A stretch of DNA of 64,000 nt from Zopfochytrium polystomum (GCA_025765615.1 JAIVFJ010000075.1:186001-250000), one strand, 5' to 3'; positions 1-10,199 are shown, counted from the stretch's first letter. Notes: generated by a model from the sequence alone, not told the origin. Translations and numbers: made by a program.

Positions 1-51
1 TTACATTTATTACATACAAATATCAAATCACGTGGTGTTTGATCACCACGT

Positions 52-123
52 GGCTGCATAGTGTAGGGGTTATCACATCAGATTCTGATTCTGGGGACCC
101 CGGTTCGATTCCGGGTGCGGCCT
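52..123 (+). tRNA. tRNA-Gln (anticodon CTG)
   Basis: A full cloverleaf can be drawn: a 7-bp acceptor stem (52-58 with 116-122), D arm, a 5-bp anticodon stem with the 7-nt loop at 83-89 and anticodon CTG at 85-87, a 4-nt variable loop and a perfect T arm with TTCGATT loop. The discriminator base is T, as usual for eukaryotic tRNA-Gln. There is no intron. It decodes CAG. Confidence 0.93.
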
Positions 124-906
124 TGGTTGTTGGACAGGGACTGAGTCTTCAAATGTCATTCCTTCGACACAACTGACCTTTGACGATTGCACCACTTCAT
201 TTCACCTGTTATGTGCTAGTTTGTTAAAAAGTGGAGGAGAGCGCATAAAGATCTTGGTCGAACAGGTGACAGACATTTTCTCGCAGCATACGATGAGAGT
301 CATTTCGGTTTGAGTGCCATGCTTCTGCAAGTGAGTAAATATATCTCCAGTCTGAGGTGAAAGCTCAAGGAGAAATGCTGCATCCTGCTTGTACTTTTTT
401 GTGTCAGTGAAGGTCTTGTGGTGATCACAGTGCATAACCTCCGCCTCATTACCCCCACCCCATGTCGCAAGAACATAAACAGTTTTCCTAATTGAGTGGC
501 TGCCAACTTCCTGTCACGCTTAATGACGGACTCAAAAAGTTGTTGAAAATGCTGCTGGAACGAGCTATACAAAAGAGAATCCTTGTATGAACAATGTGTT
601 GAAGTTGCAGTGTAGAAGGCGATGTCGTGAGTGGAGGCAGCGTCGCAAGAAGGTTGAAGGGTCAAGGAACCAAGGCTTGAATCAAGAACTTGTACAAGGG
701 AGCGAGTGTAGCAAGCAACCAAGGGCAAGTGGGTAAAGAGAGCTTGTTTCAGATAGGGGCTGGCAAATTGGAGTGAGAATGCCTTTTTTTTTCCAAAAGA
801 AAACTCTGTCCAATTTATACTCCTGCAGGGAGGTTGACCGGTTTTCCTGTTTTGCCTATCTGAACAAGTTGCAAACTGCTTCACACAGGACTTTGCTCTG
901 GGGAGG
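124..906. other. No recognisable gene
   Basis: Overlapping open frames occur on both strands here, but none shows domain-like sequence, splice signals or conserved motifs. The stretch ends at the outer edge of the Ty3-type LTR. Confidence 0.5.
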
Positions 907-1030
907 TGTTGTAAACCCCTTCTGTCAGGAACATGGCAGGACAGGACATGGCAGACAAGGAACTGAGAGGAGTGATGATTGTATTGGAAACAATAATTCA
1001 CTTGAGGGATGGGACAGGTCCCCCATCCCC

Positions 1031-1038
1031 CTTTTATA
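1031..1038 (-). promoter_or_regulatory. TATA box of the LTR promoter
   Basis: TATAAAAG on the minus strand, about 110 bp downstream of the heat-shock-element arrays and inside the LTR, the expected position of the U3/R promoter of an LTR retrotransposon. Confidence 0.6.
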
Positions 1039-1148
1039 CCTTTTGAGAGTGTTCCTTGTCAAGACTCCAAGAAAGTTCCAGAAAGAGCAATTAGTAATAC
1101 AATGATACCAATGATACCAATGACAACAAGACAAGTCAGGAAAGCAAA

Positions 1149-1246
1149 GAAGGTTCCAGAAGGTTCCACAAGGTTCCATGAAGGAATGTTCTAGAAGGTT
1201 CCAGAAGGTTCCAGAAGGTTCCATGAAGGAATGTTCTAGAATGTTC
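1149..1246 (-). promoter_or_regulatory. Heat-shock-element-like arrays in the LTR
   Basis: Alternating GAA and TTC triplets with exactly 2-bp spacing, the classic HSF-binding layout, occur as a four-unit run (1149-1166), a seven-unit run (1189-1221) and a three-unit run (1234-1246). They lie upstream of the LTR TATA box. Known family fact: HSF trimers bind at least three inverted GAA units with this spacing. That the element is heat-responsive is an inference. Confidence 0.7.
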
Positions 1247-1275
1247 CAGAGGTTTCCAGAGGGTGATTCATAACA

Positions 1276-1290
1276 TCATCTCCCCCTTTT
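1276..1290 (-). promoter_or_regulatory. Polypurine tract overlapping the pol stop codon
   Basis: On the minus strand a purine run (A4-G5 followed by AGATGA) lies immediately 5' of the LTR, the usual plus-strand primer site. The TGA that ends pol is its last three bases, so coding sequence, primer site and LTR abut without spacing. Confidence 0.75.
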
Positions 1291-3263
1291 AGGCCTCTTC
1301 TGCAACTTGGTGGGGTACCTGGTCTTGAACTCGAGCAGAAGGTCTTGGCAGTGAGTGAGGTTTGACTCAGGCTCCCAGGTGTTGTCAGCATCTGAGTAAC
1401 CTTTCCACTTGACAAGGAACTTGAGTGTCCTTCCAAACCACTTGGCATCCAAGATTTGTTCAACCTCAAATTCCTCTTCACCTTCTGCCTCAACTGGAGG
1501 AGGAGGAGGAACAACTCTGCCTGGAATGGAATTGGCCACAAACTTCTCCAAAAGGCTGACATGGAAAACTGGGTGGATCTTCATGGATGCAGGGACATCC
1601 AGCTTGAAGGTGACTGGATTGATTTGCTCCAAGATCTTGAAAGGACCCAACTTGAGGTTGTCTAGCTTGGGACTTGGTCTTTTGGTCTGCAAGTTCTTCC
1701 TCAGAAGCCAAACTTGCTGACCCACAGCAAGGTCATGGTCCATTCTGTGAGTGTTGGCAAATCTTGAGGCATCTTCTTGGGCTTGCTTCAGGGTGGAGTC
1801 CAGGAAGGTGCTGATGATCTTGAGCTTATGTAAGTGTGAAGCCGCAGCAGGAGCTTGGACATTGGATAGGGTCTCTTGTCCCAGAAGATCTCCTCTTGGA
1901 TTGAAGCCATAGGTTGCAAAGAAAGGAGATAGCTGGGTGCTTGAGTGGAGAGAATTGTTGAGAGCAAATTCTGCCAGTGGAAGGAGGGTGGGCCAATCAT
2001 CCTGTTGATAGCTGACATAGCACCTCAAATACTGCTCCAGAGTCTGGTTTGTTCTTTCTGTTTGTCCATCAGTCTGAGGGTGATAAGCAGTTGACAGTTG
2101 AGACTTGATTCCAAGGGCTGCTGTGAGTGCTTTCCAAAATTGAGATCTGAACTGTGGTCCTCTGTCACTGACGATTGACTGAGGCAGCCCATGGAGCCTG
2201 AATATGTGCTGCAAAAACAGGTCTGCTGTTCCTTGTGCATCTATATTCTCAGTGCAGGGGATGAAATGGGCCAACTTTGTCCTTCTGCAGATGACAACAA
2301 GGATAGAGTCAAATCCATGGGATGGGGGCAGTTTCACAATGAAGTCCATGGATATTGATGACCAAGGGCTGATGGCAATTGGGAGGGGCTCCAGAAGTCC
2401 ATAGGGCTTGTGTCTGCTGGATTTGTTTCTTTGACAGGTTTCACAGCTGCTGACATAGTTCTTGATGTACTTCCTCATGCCTGGCCAGTGGAAGTCTCTG
2501 GAAACAAGCTCATATGTCTTGTGCTCTCCTGGGTGTCCAGCTGTTGCTGCATCATGCCTTGTCTTGAGTATCTCAAGTTTTTCCTCTTCTTGGCTGATTT
2601 GAATCTTGTGAGGCTTGGGGTCCTTGGAAATAGCATGGGCCCACACACTGTCAGGAAGCAATGAAAGGTGTGTCTTGGATGGTGGGGTGAAACCATCTCC
2701 CCCTTCAGGTGCAAGGTCTGTTCTTCTTGACAGGGCATCAGCCACAGTGTTAAGGTGGCCAGGAGAATAGCACAGCTTAAAGTCATACTCAGAGAGCAGT
2801 TCAGCCCACCTGGCATGCCTCTGCTTGAGCAACCTCCTTGCCCTGAAGAAGGTGAGGTTCTTGTGATCAGAATAGACAGAGATGCCTTTAGAACCAGCCA
2901 AGTAGTGTCTCCAGAATTTGAATGCTTCCACAATTGCAAGCAACTCCTTGTCATGGACTGTGTAGTTACACTCAGCACTGTTCAGCTTCCTGGAGTAATA
3001 TGCCACTGGATGCAGAGGAGCAGAGGGGTCCTGAGAGCTTGGCTGGGACAGAACAGCGCCAAGGGCATAGTCTGAGGCATCAGTTTCCAAGGTGAAGGGA
3101 AGCAAGGGATCCACATGCTTAAGGAGTGGTGCACTTGTGGTTGCTGTCTTAAGAGCTAGCCAGGCTTGCTCTGCTGCTGGGGTCCATTCAAACTTGGTGG
3201 TCTTCTTGGTGAGATCAGTGAGAGGCTTGGCTATGGCAGAATAGTTGGCAATGAAGGTTCTGT
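1276..3263 (-). pseudogene. pol fragment: RNase H, integrase, chromodomain
   Basis: An open frame of about 660 residues equal to the C-terminal part of a Ty3/gypsy polyprotein. In order: the connection region after RT (starting near 3263), RNase H with the DASDYALGAVL motif, a tether, the integrase zinc domain (HPGEHKT...CETCQ), the integrase core with catalytic Asp in SMDFIV and in VSDRGPQF and Glu in DGQTERTN, and a C-terminal chromodomain (FLVKWKGYSDADNTWEP). No stop or frameshift interrupts it. It is truncated at its N-terminus: the first 22 residues readable in frame come from LTR sequence fused in by a deletion. A translated product would have no gag, protease or complete RT. Confidence 0.9.
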
Positions 3264-3381
3264 AGAAGGTTCCACAAGGTTCCATGAAGGAATGTTCTAG
3301 AAGGTTCCAGAAGGTTCCAGAAGGTTCCATGAAGGAATGTTCTAGAATGTTCCAGAGGTTTCCAGAGGGTGATTCATAACA
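3264..3381 (-). repeat. Partial 5' LTR joined to pol
   Basis: These 118 bp are identical to 1158-1275. Read on the minus strand they are the first 118 bp of the LTR, after which the sequence jumps straight into pol. The join lies in GAACCTTCT, a motif repeated within the LTR and also present in pol at the breakpoint, pointing to a deletion through microhomology. Confidence 0.85.
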
Positions 3382-3386
3382 CCTTC

Positions 3387-3526
3387 CTACAGAGGGACAG
3401 TGATTTGAAACATTCAGAGCATTTCAAATCAACCAAGCTCTGTGTGGAGCCCTGTGTGCATGCAACTGGTCTCCCCACAGAGAGGGAAAATGATTTGAAA
3501 TCATGAGGAGCATTTCAAATCAACCA
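3387..3526. repeat. Two diverged repeats, each with an inverted motif
   Basis: Two similar segments (about 3387-3437 and 3472-3526) each contain TGATTTGAAA and its reverse complement TTTCAAATCA flanking an 11-12-nt spacer (3401-3431 and 3491-3522). Each could form a 10-bp hairpin or bind a dimeric protein. No coding sequence is seen. Confidence 0.6.
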
Positions 3527-4728
3527 GTCCCTGGTTCAACATTGGTTCAGACAAAAGTCAGGTGACCTGGGCAGCTGTGGGCTGCCCCAGTTCAACATTT
3601 CTCTGAACCCATTGAGTGTGATTCTAGTCGCATTGTCCTTGCCAGTGAAGCCTATGAAAGAAAAGCTTGAACCACCGCCGTCTTTACCCAACTCTTTTCA
3701 TTGGATTCAGATTTGGAGATCCCGATATAGAGAGAGACTGTTGAGCAAGGTTTACGCAACTCCGCAGTTGGACAGTGCAAACCACATAAATGAACTGAGG
3801 GACACTGACTAGCACAGTCAAATGCCCTGAACCTGAATAACTGAATGACTGCCACAGTAATTGTCAGGCGAGAAAAAGAAGATAGCCATAATTACGTTAT
3901 GGGACACAGCCAGCATCGAAGGCCAGACCTCATGATAGGAGTCCAAAAACGAACAAGAACTAGGGTCCACCACAGACAAGACCTTCATTTGAGTTTGATT
4001 TGGTTTGATTCGACTTATCAGACGTGAATGGCTATTTTTACTGAAGTATCAGACATTTGAATTGGGCGAGGTTGAGTTTGGGTGAATTTGATCCAATTCA
4101 AACAACCATTCAGAAAAGTACTAATTACAAAGGGCTCAGATCGAACTCAAATGAGTCGCTTGAAGGAAACCAGCCCGGTTCAAATTTGATTCACCCTATC
4201 AAATCAAATGCAAACATTTGCGAAGTTCGACTTTATTCGATTTGTGGCGGACCCTAACCAGAACATTTGGGTGACTTGTCGTCACTAAGGAAACCATGGC
4301 GCCTCAACAAACTTGCTTAATGCCCATGCAAGTTGGCACATACCTGGTTTGTTTGGATGCCAACGTGTATTTTCAGGAATACTCACTAATTTTGTATCTT
4401 CATTCTGGCAGCCTATTAGAAAAATTGGGTTCAATTTCAATCCCCCAAATGCAGTTTCTGATGCCTCTCCACGCAAGGAGCAGATACACGTTTGGCATTA
4501 TTCAGCTGGGAATGCCAAGGAAGCCATGGATATTTTGGAGATTGTCTGGTGAATTTGGATTGGGAGTTCTGCCCTTTTTATTTATTTTATTTCATTCATT
4601 TATCTTGTTTGTTTTTGTATTTTTTTATTTTTTTCTCTTTCGGACTGATAATCTCAGCTTGATAGCTGAAGTTGAAGAAAGTTGCAATAAAAAGGCAAAA
4701 AATTCACAACAGTCCATGCACCAAAAAG
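3527..4728. other. No recognisable gene; ATTTGA-rich sequence
   Basis: Moderately AT-rich DNA with many scattered ATTTGA/TCAAAT words at 3960-4250 and T-rich runs near 4570-4640. About 29 bp near 3690-3716 resemble the reverse complement of 18694-18722, so part of it is dispersed repeat. Confidence 0.45.
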
Positions 4729-4800
4729 GCCCGTGTAGCAAAGTGGTATTGCGTTCCCCTCCTAAGGGAGAGATCGTGGGTTCAATCCCCACCATGGGCT
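4729..4800 (+). tRNA. tRNA-Arg (anticodon CCT)
   Basis: Acceptor stem 4729-4735 pairs with 4793-4799 (one G-U pair). The D arm, a 5-bp anticodon stem with loop CTCCTAA (anticodon CCT), a short variable loop and a perfect T arm (GTGGG/CCCAC with TTCAATC loop) complete the cloverleaf. There is no intron. It decodes AGG. Confidence 0.92.
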
Positions 4801-5338
4801 TGTGCCTGTTAAGGCCATGATGTTGTGTGCCTGAGAGCGTTTTCCCCACCTCTCCCACTCCAAAAGCAAGAAATCTCACTGGGTAGTGTCAAGCTTGACT
4901 CTTGAGAATGTTCTATGGTGTTGCTTTCTTGGTTAGGTTTTTGAGCTGTGGCAATCATGGTGCTCCAGGGTTTTGTTTTGTTTATTTTTCATTTTTTATT
5001 TTTTATTTTTTTCTTTTTTGGATTGGATCAAATTTTGAATTTTCATCCAGCTGGTGGCAGGTGTTCCTTGCTAAGCTCCTTGCCAACCCCAAACCTCTGC
5101 ACTCCACACTAGCCTGAAACTTCAACACCAACACAGCAGTGGCTGCATGCAGCGTGCTTAAACAGCAGGTGTTGCATCTCCATAAGTTGTTCCTCTTATC
5201 TCAAGCCGTCGGCCCAGCCTGCATCGAAGAAGAGCATCTCTGATGGCTTTGATTGATTGAGAAGATGCCTGTTAGCTCCCCATGATCCCATCAAATCATG
5301 TGAACGCTGACAAACTAGTGCAGCCACAAGAAGTTAAT
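4801..5338. other. No recognisable gene
   Basis: T-rich tracts around 4970-5020 and otherwise unremarkable sequence between two tRNA genes. Confidence 0.5.
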
Positions 5339-5410
5339 TGCTACATGGTGGAATCGAACCACCGTTTCCTCGGCCACAACGAGGCGTACTAGCCACTATA
5401 CGAATGTAGC
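5339..5410 (-). tRNA. tRNA-His (anticodon GTG)
   Basis: On the minus strand the acceptor arms GCTACAT/ATGTAGC pair perfectly. The D arm, anticodon stem CCTCG/CGAGG with loop TTGTGGC (anticodon GTG) and a perfect T arm follow. There is no intron. The cytoplasmic tRNA would receive its extra 5' G after transcription, as is known for this isotype. Confidence 0.93.
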
Positions 5411-5594
5411 ATTGAGTGCACTTGTCTGTGTTCGGTAACTTGCCAAAAAAGAGCATATGTCTACTGATCTGACAGCAGCAAAGCATGGCAGTTGCGTGGT
5501 TTTGCTCAGAACTCCAGTTGATGGTAGATTTGCACACTTAGTGCCCACTGCCCAGTGAGCCAAAGCCAGTGCCCTTGCTGAACACGGGAAGGCT

Positions 5595-6003
5595 GTGGTC
5601 AGATGGCTGAGCTGGTCTAAGGCGCCGCACTCAAGTTGCGGCCTCTCACAAGGCGTGGGTGCAAATCACAGTATGACCATTTACCCCTGGCAGTTGGGAG
5701 ATCCCCTGATTGCCTCCATGGGGACAGACACACACAGAGCAACACGTGTGTGTGGGACCCTTCTTGGGACAGGGTTGTTTTTCTCTTCCCGCTCAGGATG
5801 GCCAGTGCTGAGCTGGACAGTGCCGTGCACTGTTACGCTTGACCAGGGAGGCACTCGATGTAAAAGGTGCCTAAAGCAATCAGCTGCCAATGAGGGCAGT
5901 CTTTCAAAAAGTGCTCGCTTGTGAGGCTTTGTGTGGGTGTCTTTCTCAAAGAGGAGACTTGTTTGCACTGCATGGCCCAGCCCCGCAGCACCAATCATCC
6001 ACC
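5595..6003 (+). repeat. tRNA-Leu-headed SINE-like element
   Basis: The first 86 bp fold like a type II tRNA-Leu with anticodon CAA: acceptor, D arm and anticodon stem are intact. The T stem has two mismatches and the T loop lacks the TTC, so it is unlikely to be a working tRNA. It is followed by about 320 bp of unrelated sequence whose last part (5952-6003) recurs at 12113-12168. A tRNA-like head with internal promoter boxes plus a conserved tail is the layout of a SINE. Element borders are inferred. A plain tRNA-Leu pseudogene is the alternative. Confidence 0.55.
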
Positions 6004-6688
6004 ACGCGCAAATCGAATCAGACATTCGACTTTTTCTTACAGAAAAATCTTAACAAAATCAGCAATGGGACCAGTTTGTTTGAAAGGAGTGTTTTTTTCT
6101 ATTTGACTTGATTCGCAATTTCGCAAGTCCAGGCTGTCTGACCTGAAAAATGGAATTACAGCAATATAATATCCCGAAAACTTTTGTGAGGGGCCTAATC
6201 ACCAAATAGGAATTGAGTGGTTTTTGAGTTGGTTTGGAGTTGGTTTCAAGTCAGAATCAAATCCAAATCAAGTTGGTATGGATTCCCTTAAATGGCATCA
6301 TTGGCCTCCGGCAGAATGGAAAAACTCATCACTTGTCTGTCTTTGTGTCGATGCCATTGGCCATCTTAAGGGCCACAGACTGACAGCAGAACGTCGCTGT
6401 GGCGGATGAATTTCTTTTTTGCCTGTTCGACCAGACTTCAATTTGGAAGTGATTCCCTCACCAGGTGGGAGCACCGGGCGAAGTCGCAGGGCAAAGCTGC
6501 CTGGGGAAGCTGCCTGGCAAAGGGCTGGGTGCAGTCAGAAGCAACGTGCCATAAGTTGCTGTGAAAAAGGTTTGAACAGTGTGCCTTCATTTTCCTGCAC
6601 TCCTGCTGCTTAGTTTTCCTTTTGTGACAGATGGCTGAACCCATTCAGATGCACCCCTGTACATTCACAGTCACGTTCACTTCCCTTT
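6004..6688. other. No recognisable gene
   Basis: AT-rich DNA with GATTTGA-like words near 6230-6280. No domain or RNA structure was recognised. Confidence 0.45.
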
Positions 6689-6786
6689 TTGGGAAAGGTA
6701 CAATCAGGATGTCTCACTTGGAGATGTAGCAACAGCCACCCTGGACGATCTCACAACTGCCATTGCCACTGTCTTTCTGACCTGAC

Positions 6787-7449
6787 AATTGAAGATCGCT
6801 GGGAAATGGACTCAAGCAAGGTCAAGGAGCTGAAATACAAGCACCCCAGCCGACCCATCAACACTGCTGTCAAGCTGGCCACAGAGGACGACATGCTTCA
6901 ATTCTGCACAGCCGCAGGAAAGAGCAAGCTGCGCACAACTCAGTGGGCTCTGTTCTTCACTCATGTCACCACCCAGTCAGTTCCGCTTCGTTCGTCCACC
7001 AAGAGGAAGCAAGTCCAAACAACTGCTGCTTACGCTGCAGGCCGGTTGTCTGCTGGCTCTTCTTCTTCGGACTTGTCATCGTCGAGCTCTTTGTCTGCTG
7101 GCTCTTTGTTGGCATCTGGCCTTCTCTGGCATTGGGTCTTTCTTTGGCACACCGCTTGTTGGCGGGCTCTTCTGGGACTGGCACGTTGGCAGGCACATTG
7201 AACCGTCGGACTGATTGGCAAGCAGCCACCCCTGTCACCGCGCTGATTCAGCGTACATCTGAGCCTGATGACTTCCTAGTTTACGAGCCCCCTCTTTCCT
7301 TTGATGCCTTGACAGACAGCAAAGCTGATGTTCTGCCATCAGTCCCTGGCCGACGCATAATGCCTGTTGCATCCACACCCCAAGAGGCTTTGGAGGGGAT
7401 GATGAATGTGCTCCGTGCCCAATTTATGACTGAGAATGGTGTGGTGTAG
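6787..7449 (+). pseudogene. Broken gene-like sequence of unknown family
   Basis: Several plus-strand frames look coding in short runs but are linked only by frameshifts. The piece at about 6787-6960 reads as a mixed helical sequence (motif LATEDDMLQFCTAAGKSK). Another at about 7200-7449 reads as an acidic/proline segment ending in a stop. Between them is a low-complexity stretch with repeated CTGCTGGCTCTT words. No family was recognised. It may belong with the SAM-like remnant at 7871-8026 as one decayed gene, possibly of a mobile element. Confidence 0.3.
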
Positions 7450-7870
7450 AGGAACGCAGCGAAAGACGTCGAATTGCGATGTGACAGAATGATGCTCAAA
7501 GTGTGGGCACACTGCGTTGTAAGTTCTTTCTGTCATCAAGCGTGAAGTCCACTTATTTAGTCAGATTGAGAATGATTATGGGACCACAGTGAACTCACCA
7601 CCCACTGCCAATGTTTCGAGGCAGCTGAAAGAAGATAAGAGTGGTCAACCTGGCCAAGGCAGAGACACATGTGGATCAAAACCCTTCAGCCAATTCTGCA
7701 GATCAATCAGCCAAATGTCACAATCAACTTCGAGGGTATCGACAGGCTTTTTGACAGCGGTGTTTGTAACAAGGGAAAGGGGAGATTATGGGAGCCCGAG
7801 GGAAGGTTGGATGGTGATTGGGATGGGGGAAGGTGATCAAACTCAATGACGATGGAATCCATTGGAGAGG

Positions 7871-8026
7871 AGATCGGATGAGTGTGACCGCTTCAAGCTC
7901 ATGGAACTGGTTTTGAAGCATCAGATTACGCCTGCTGCTTTGCACTACATGCCTGTTGAAGCACTCCTTGATATGGGGATGCCTGCAGGTCACGCCTACC
8001 ATATCATTGCCATCGCTACGCGTTGA
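7871..8026 (+). pseudogene. SAM-like domain remnant
   Basis: A 51-residue frame ending in a stop. Residues 10-50 follow the sterile-alpha-motif pattern: a helix with spaced Leu, ITPAALHYMPVEALLDMGMP, then AGHAYHIIAIA, matching the family's ...I-t-x-x-x-L-x-x-L-t-x-x-x-L-x-x-M-G-I-x-x-G-H-r-x-x-I-x... signature. SAM domains mediate protein or RNA contacts. No start codon lies in frame, so only a C-terminal end is present. The call rests on pattern recognition alone. Confidence 0.4.
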
Positions 8027-8749
8027 TTTCAAAGATTGGGAAATTTAAATCATCAATATCCAAAGATCCAGAACGTTTTCAATAAACTTCATTCTTATCC
8101 ACTCTTCATCGTGCTTTGACAACGTTTGTAAGCTTTTGCTCCAAGACGAGGTAGATACTAACTACACACAATGGTGCATTGCTTGTTGCAGCGCCATCTG
8201 GCGCCTCATCCAGCGCCACCTTCAGGAGTGTTGAGGTTACCGTAGTGACCGAAGGTTGAGGTTGGAGTTGTTAGAGCAACGAGACGTTGACAGGTAACCT
8301 AGTTTCTTAATTTAGAAGAAAAACTTCTTGATTCTCATATTATTGATGTCCCTATTTGTTCATGTTGGCCTGACGCGTCCTTCAGTCCAGAACAAGAATC
8401 TGAGCATATCTCATCTCTTATGTTCTAAGCCATGAACGCTGGAATTGCTCTTAATACGCGGAGCAGTGCTTAGCAACTCTTAATTCCCCCTTAACCGCAT
8501 CCGCTCGTGTGGGACTGGCTTACACCTGATGCAGGGAGCAGACAGCGTAGCTGTCGCTTTCTCCTGAAGAACCTTGGTGTCCTGGAGTTCCAAGTGAAGC
8601 GCTAAGCACACCGCAGAGGGTTTATCAACAAGGAGGCAGTGGCAGCCAAAGACAGAAACAATTTCTTTTGAAACCTGATTGCACCATTGTCTGTGCCCCA
8701 CTCTCCTGGCACCCACAAGCTGTTACTAGCGAAACCAAGATCAATTTAT
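8027..8749. other. No recognisable gene
   Basis: Mixed sequence without domain-like frames, ending at the transposase relic. Confidence 0.45.
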
Positions 8750-9190
8750 TCACTCAGTGTAACCAGAATGACGAATAAAGCCCTTGGCTTTGTCGCCATT
8801 GATGGTCTCACAAACAAGCAATATAAGATCATGGTGCTCATACATAGCACGAAGCTGGTGTTCGAGGTACCAAAACCCTGCCTTGACAACAGAGAAGGCC
8901 TCCTCAATTGGATTGAGGAAGGAGGAATACTTGGGAAGGTAGACAAGACAAACCCCTTGCTCAGCGCAAGCAAACAGAACACAGTCATTATGGTGGATTC
9001 GCGCATTGTCTATGATAAGATTCTCGCCTTCTTCCAAGTTGGCAGTAGGACATTCTCCATAAAATCCATGAAGATATTGGCAGTAGATGATCCATCCACG
9101 GTGCATTTTGTGCAGATTTCATTGGCGCCAAGTGCAGCAATGAGAGTTGTGAGACGGTGCTCTCTAACTCCTCACCTAGGGCTATAGGTG
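8750..9190 (-). pseudogene. Transposase relic, C-terminal DDE half (IS630/Tc1-type)
   Basis: On the minus strand one frame encodes a segment ending in the strand before the second catalytic Asp (TTLIAALGANEI...DGSSTANIFMDF). A second frame then carries NLIIDNARIHHND and LVYLPKYSSFLNPIEEAFS, the second Asp and the final Glu motif of DDE superfamily endonucleases (DDE_3 type). A frameshift separates the two near 9040, and a stop lies upstream near 9182. The first catalytic Asp is eroded. This is a dead cut-and-paste transposase related to the N-terminal relic at 11250-11885. Confidence 0.8.
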
Positions 9191-10129
9191 GAAACTAGAG
9201 CATGGACCTAAATACCAATCCTGACTAATGAAAAGGGGCAAAAGGAGGGTGTCTAGGGGCACTAGACAGGAAAGTGTATTTGGAGTCTTAAAAAGCCCAA
9301 GAAAAACACAAATAAATCTCTAACACAAAAGCACCAAAGCATGAAACAGACACAATCACAAAAGAAAGCATAATCCTCTGGTGCAAGACACAGAAGGTTT
9401 CATCTGGGGCACAAGGCCAAAGCCACGTTAGGCCAGAGACAGAACCGACTGAATCGGTAAGACCGACTAAATTGGTAAGGGGAGTGACAAGCCACTACAA
9501 CCCATCAAAAGAAACAACAAAAGAAATAAACAACAAGTCAAACCCTGAGTTGGAGGGGTTGGAGAGACAAAGGGCAGACACAAGGAACAGTTAGTGTGCA
9601 GAGGTGCCTGCTGAACCAAATCAGAACTGTTTTCCACTTAATAGAATCAGACACAACTTGTCTCACTCCAAGGAGAGTGTTCCAACTCAATCCAAGGAAG
9701 TAGGTGTAACCAGGGTGGGAGACAGTGGGACTCTTCTTGCTCCATCCTACCAGGAGACAGACCTCTGCCTCACCAGGCCAGAGAGAATAACCTGTCTTAG
9801 AAGCAAGGAAGGTCAATACCCACTCCCACACGCAAGGAAGACACCAAAGACAACCACAGGTATTAGCATGAAAGGAAGAGGGTCTGAACCCAGTGAACCA
9901 GGCCCACCAAAGGCCAAAGGAACCATCACCAGGACAGGGAGGAATACCAGAGAGACCATACCACCACATAATACCTGACCAGCCAACTCATTCATATCCT
10001 TGAGAGACCTAGATTTGAAGCAATGTATTGACAGGAACCGGTGAGGCGCTACCACAGTTTTACCCTCCCACCTTCCATCATCAAGTAGCTCCTACCCCAG
10101 ACCAGCCTAAACAGTATGCAGAATGGTGA

Positions 10130-10199
10130 GGTGCACTGGAACTTGAACCCAGCACACTGCCATAAATGGCCAAGAGAACCAATTCTCCTGTCACACACC
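10130..10199 (-). repeat. Decayed tRNA-like sequence
   Basis: On the minus strand the ends GGTGTGT and GTGCACC pair (with G-U pairs), a D-like hairpin follows and the T arm CTGGG/TCCAG with TTCAAGT loop is intact. The anticodon arm does not form. This looks like a tRNA pseudogene or SINE head. Confidence 0.35.

Larger units (their letters stand above)
907..1275 (-). repeat. Complete 3' LTR of the chromovirus
   Basis: Read on the minus strand the LTR begins TGTTAT and ends AACA, with short inverted termini (TGTT/AACA). It sits directly against the polypurine tract and the pol stop codon. Its first 118 bp recur at 3264-3381. It contains a TATA box and, upstream of it, several arrays of heat-shock-element units. 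Confidence 0.85.
907..3381 (-). mobile_element. Ty3/gypsy chromovirus, internally deleted copy
   Basis: A long-terminal-repeat retrotransposon on the minus strand. It keeps one complete 369-bp LTR (907-1275), a polypurine tract, the distal half of pol (RNase H, integrase, chromodomain) and the first 118 bp of the other LTR (3264-3381). gag, protease and most of the reverse transcriptase are gone. The shared 118 bp of the two LTRs are identical, so the insertion is recent. No target-site duplication is visible: the five bases outside the two ends differ. Chromoviruses of this type use the chromodomain to steer integration to chromatin. This copy cannot move on its own but has intact cis signals at one end. 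Confidence 0.9.

Noticed and set aside
300..1001. 233-codon minus-strand frame running into the LTR
   Set aside because: It begins inside the Ty3 LTR leader and has no domain. Considered as retroelement 3' flank read-through.
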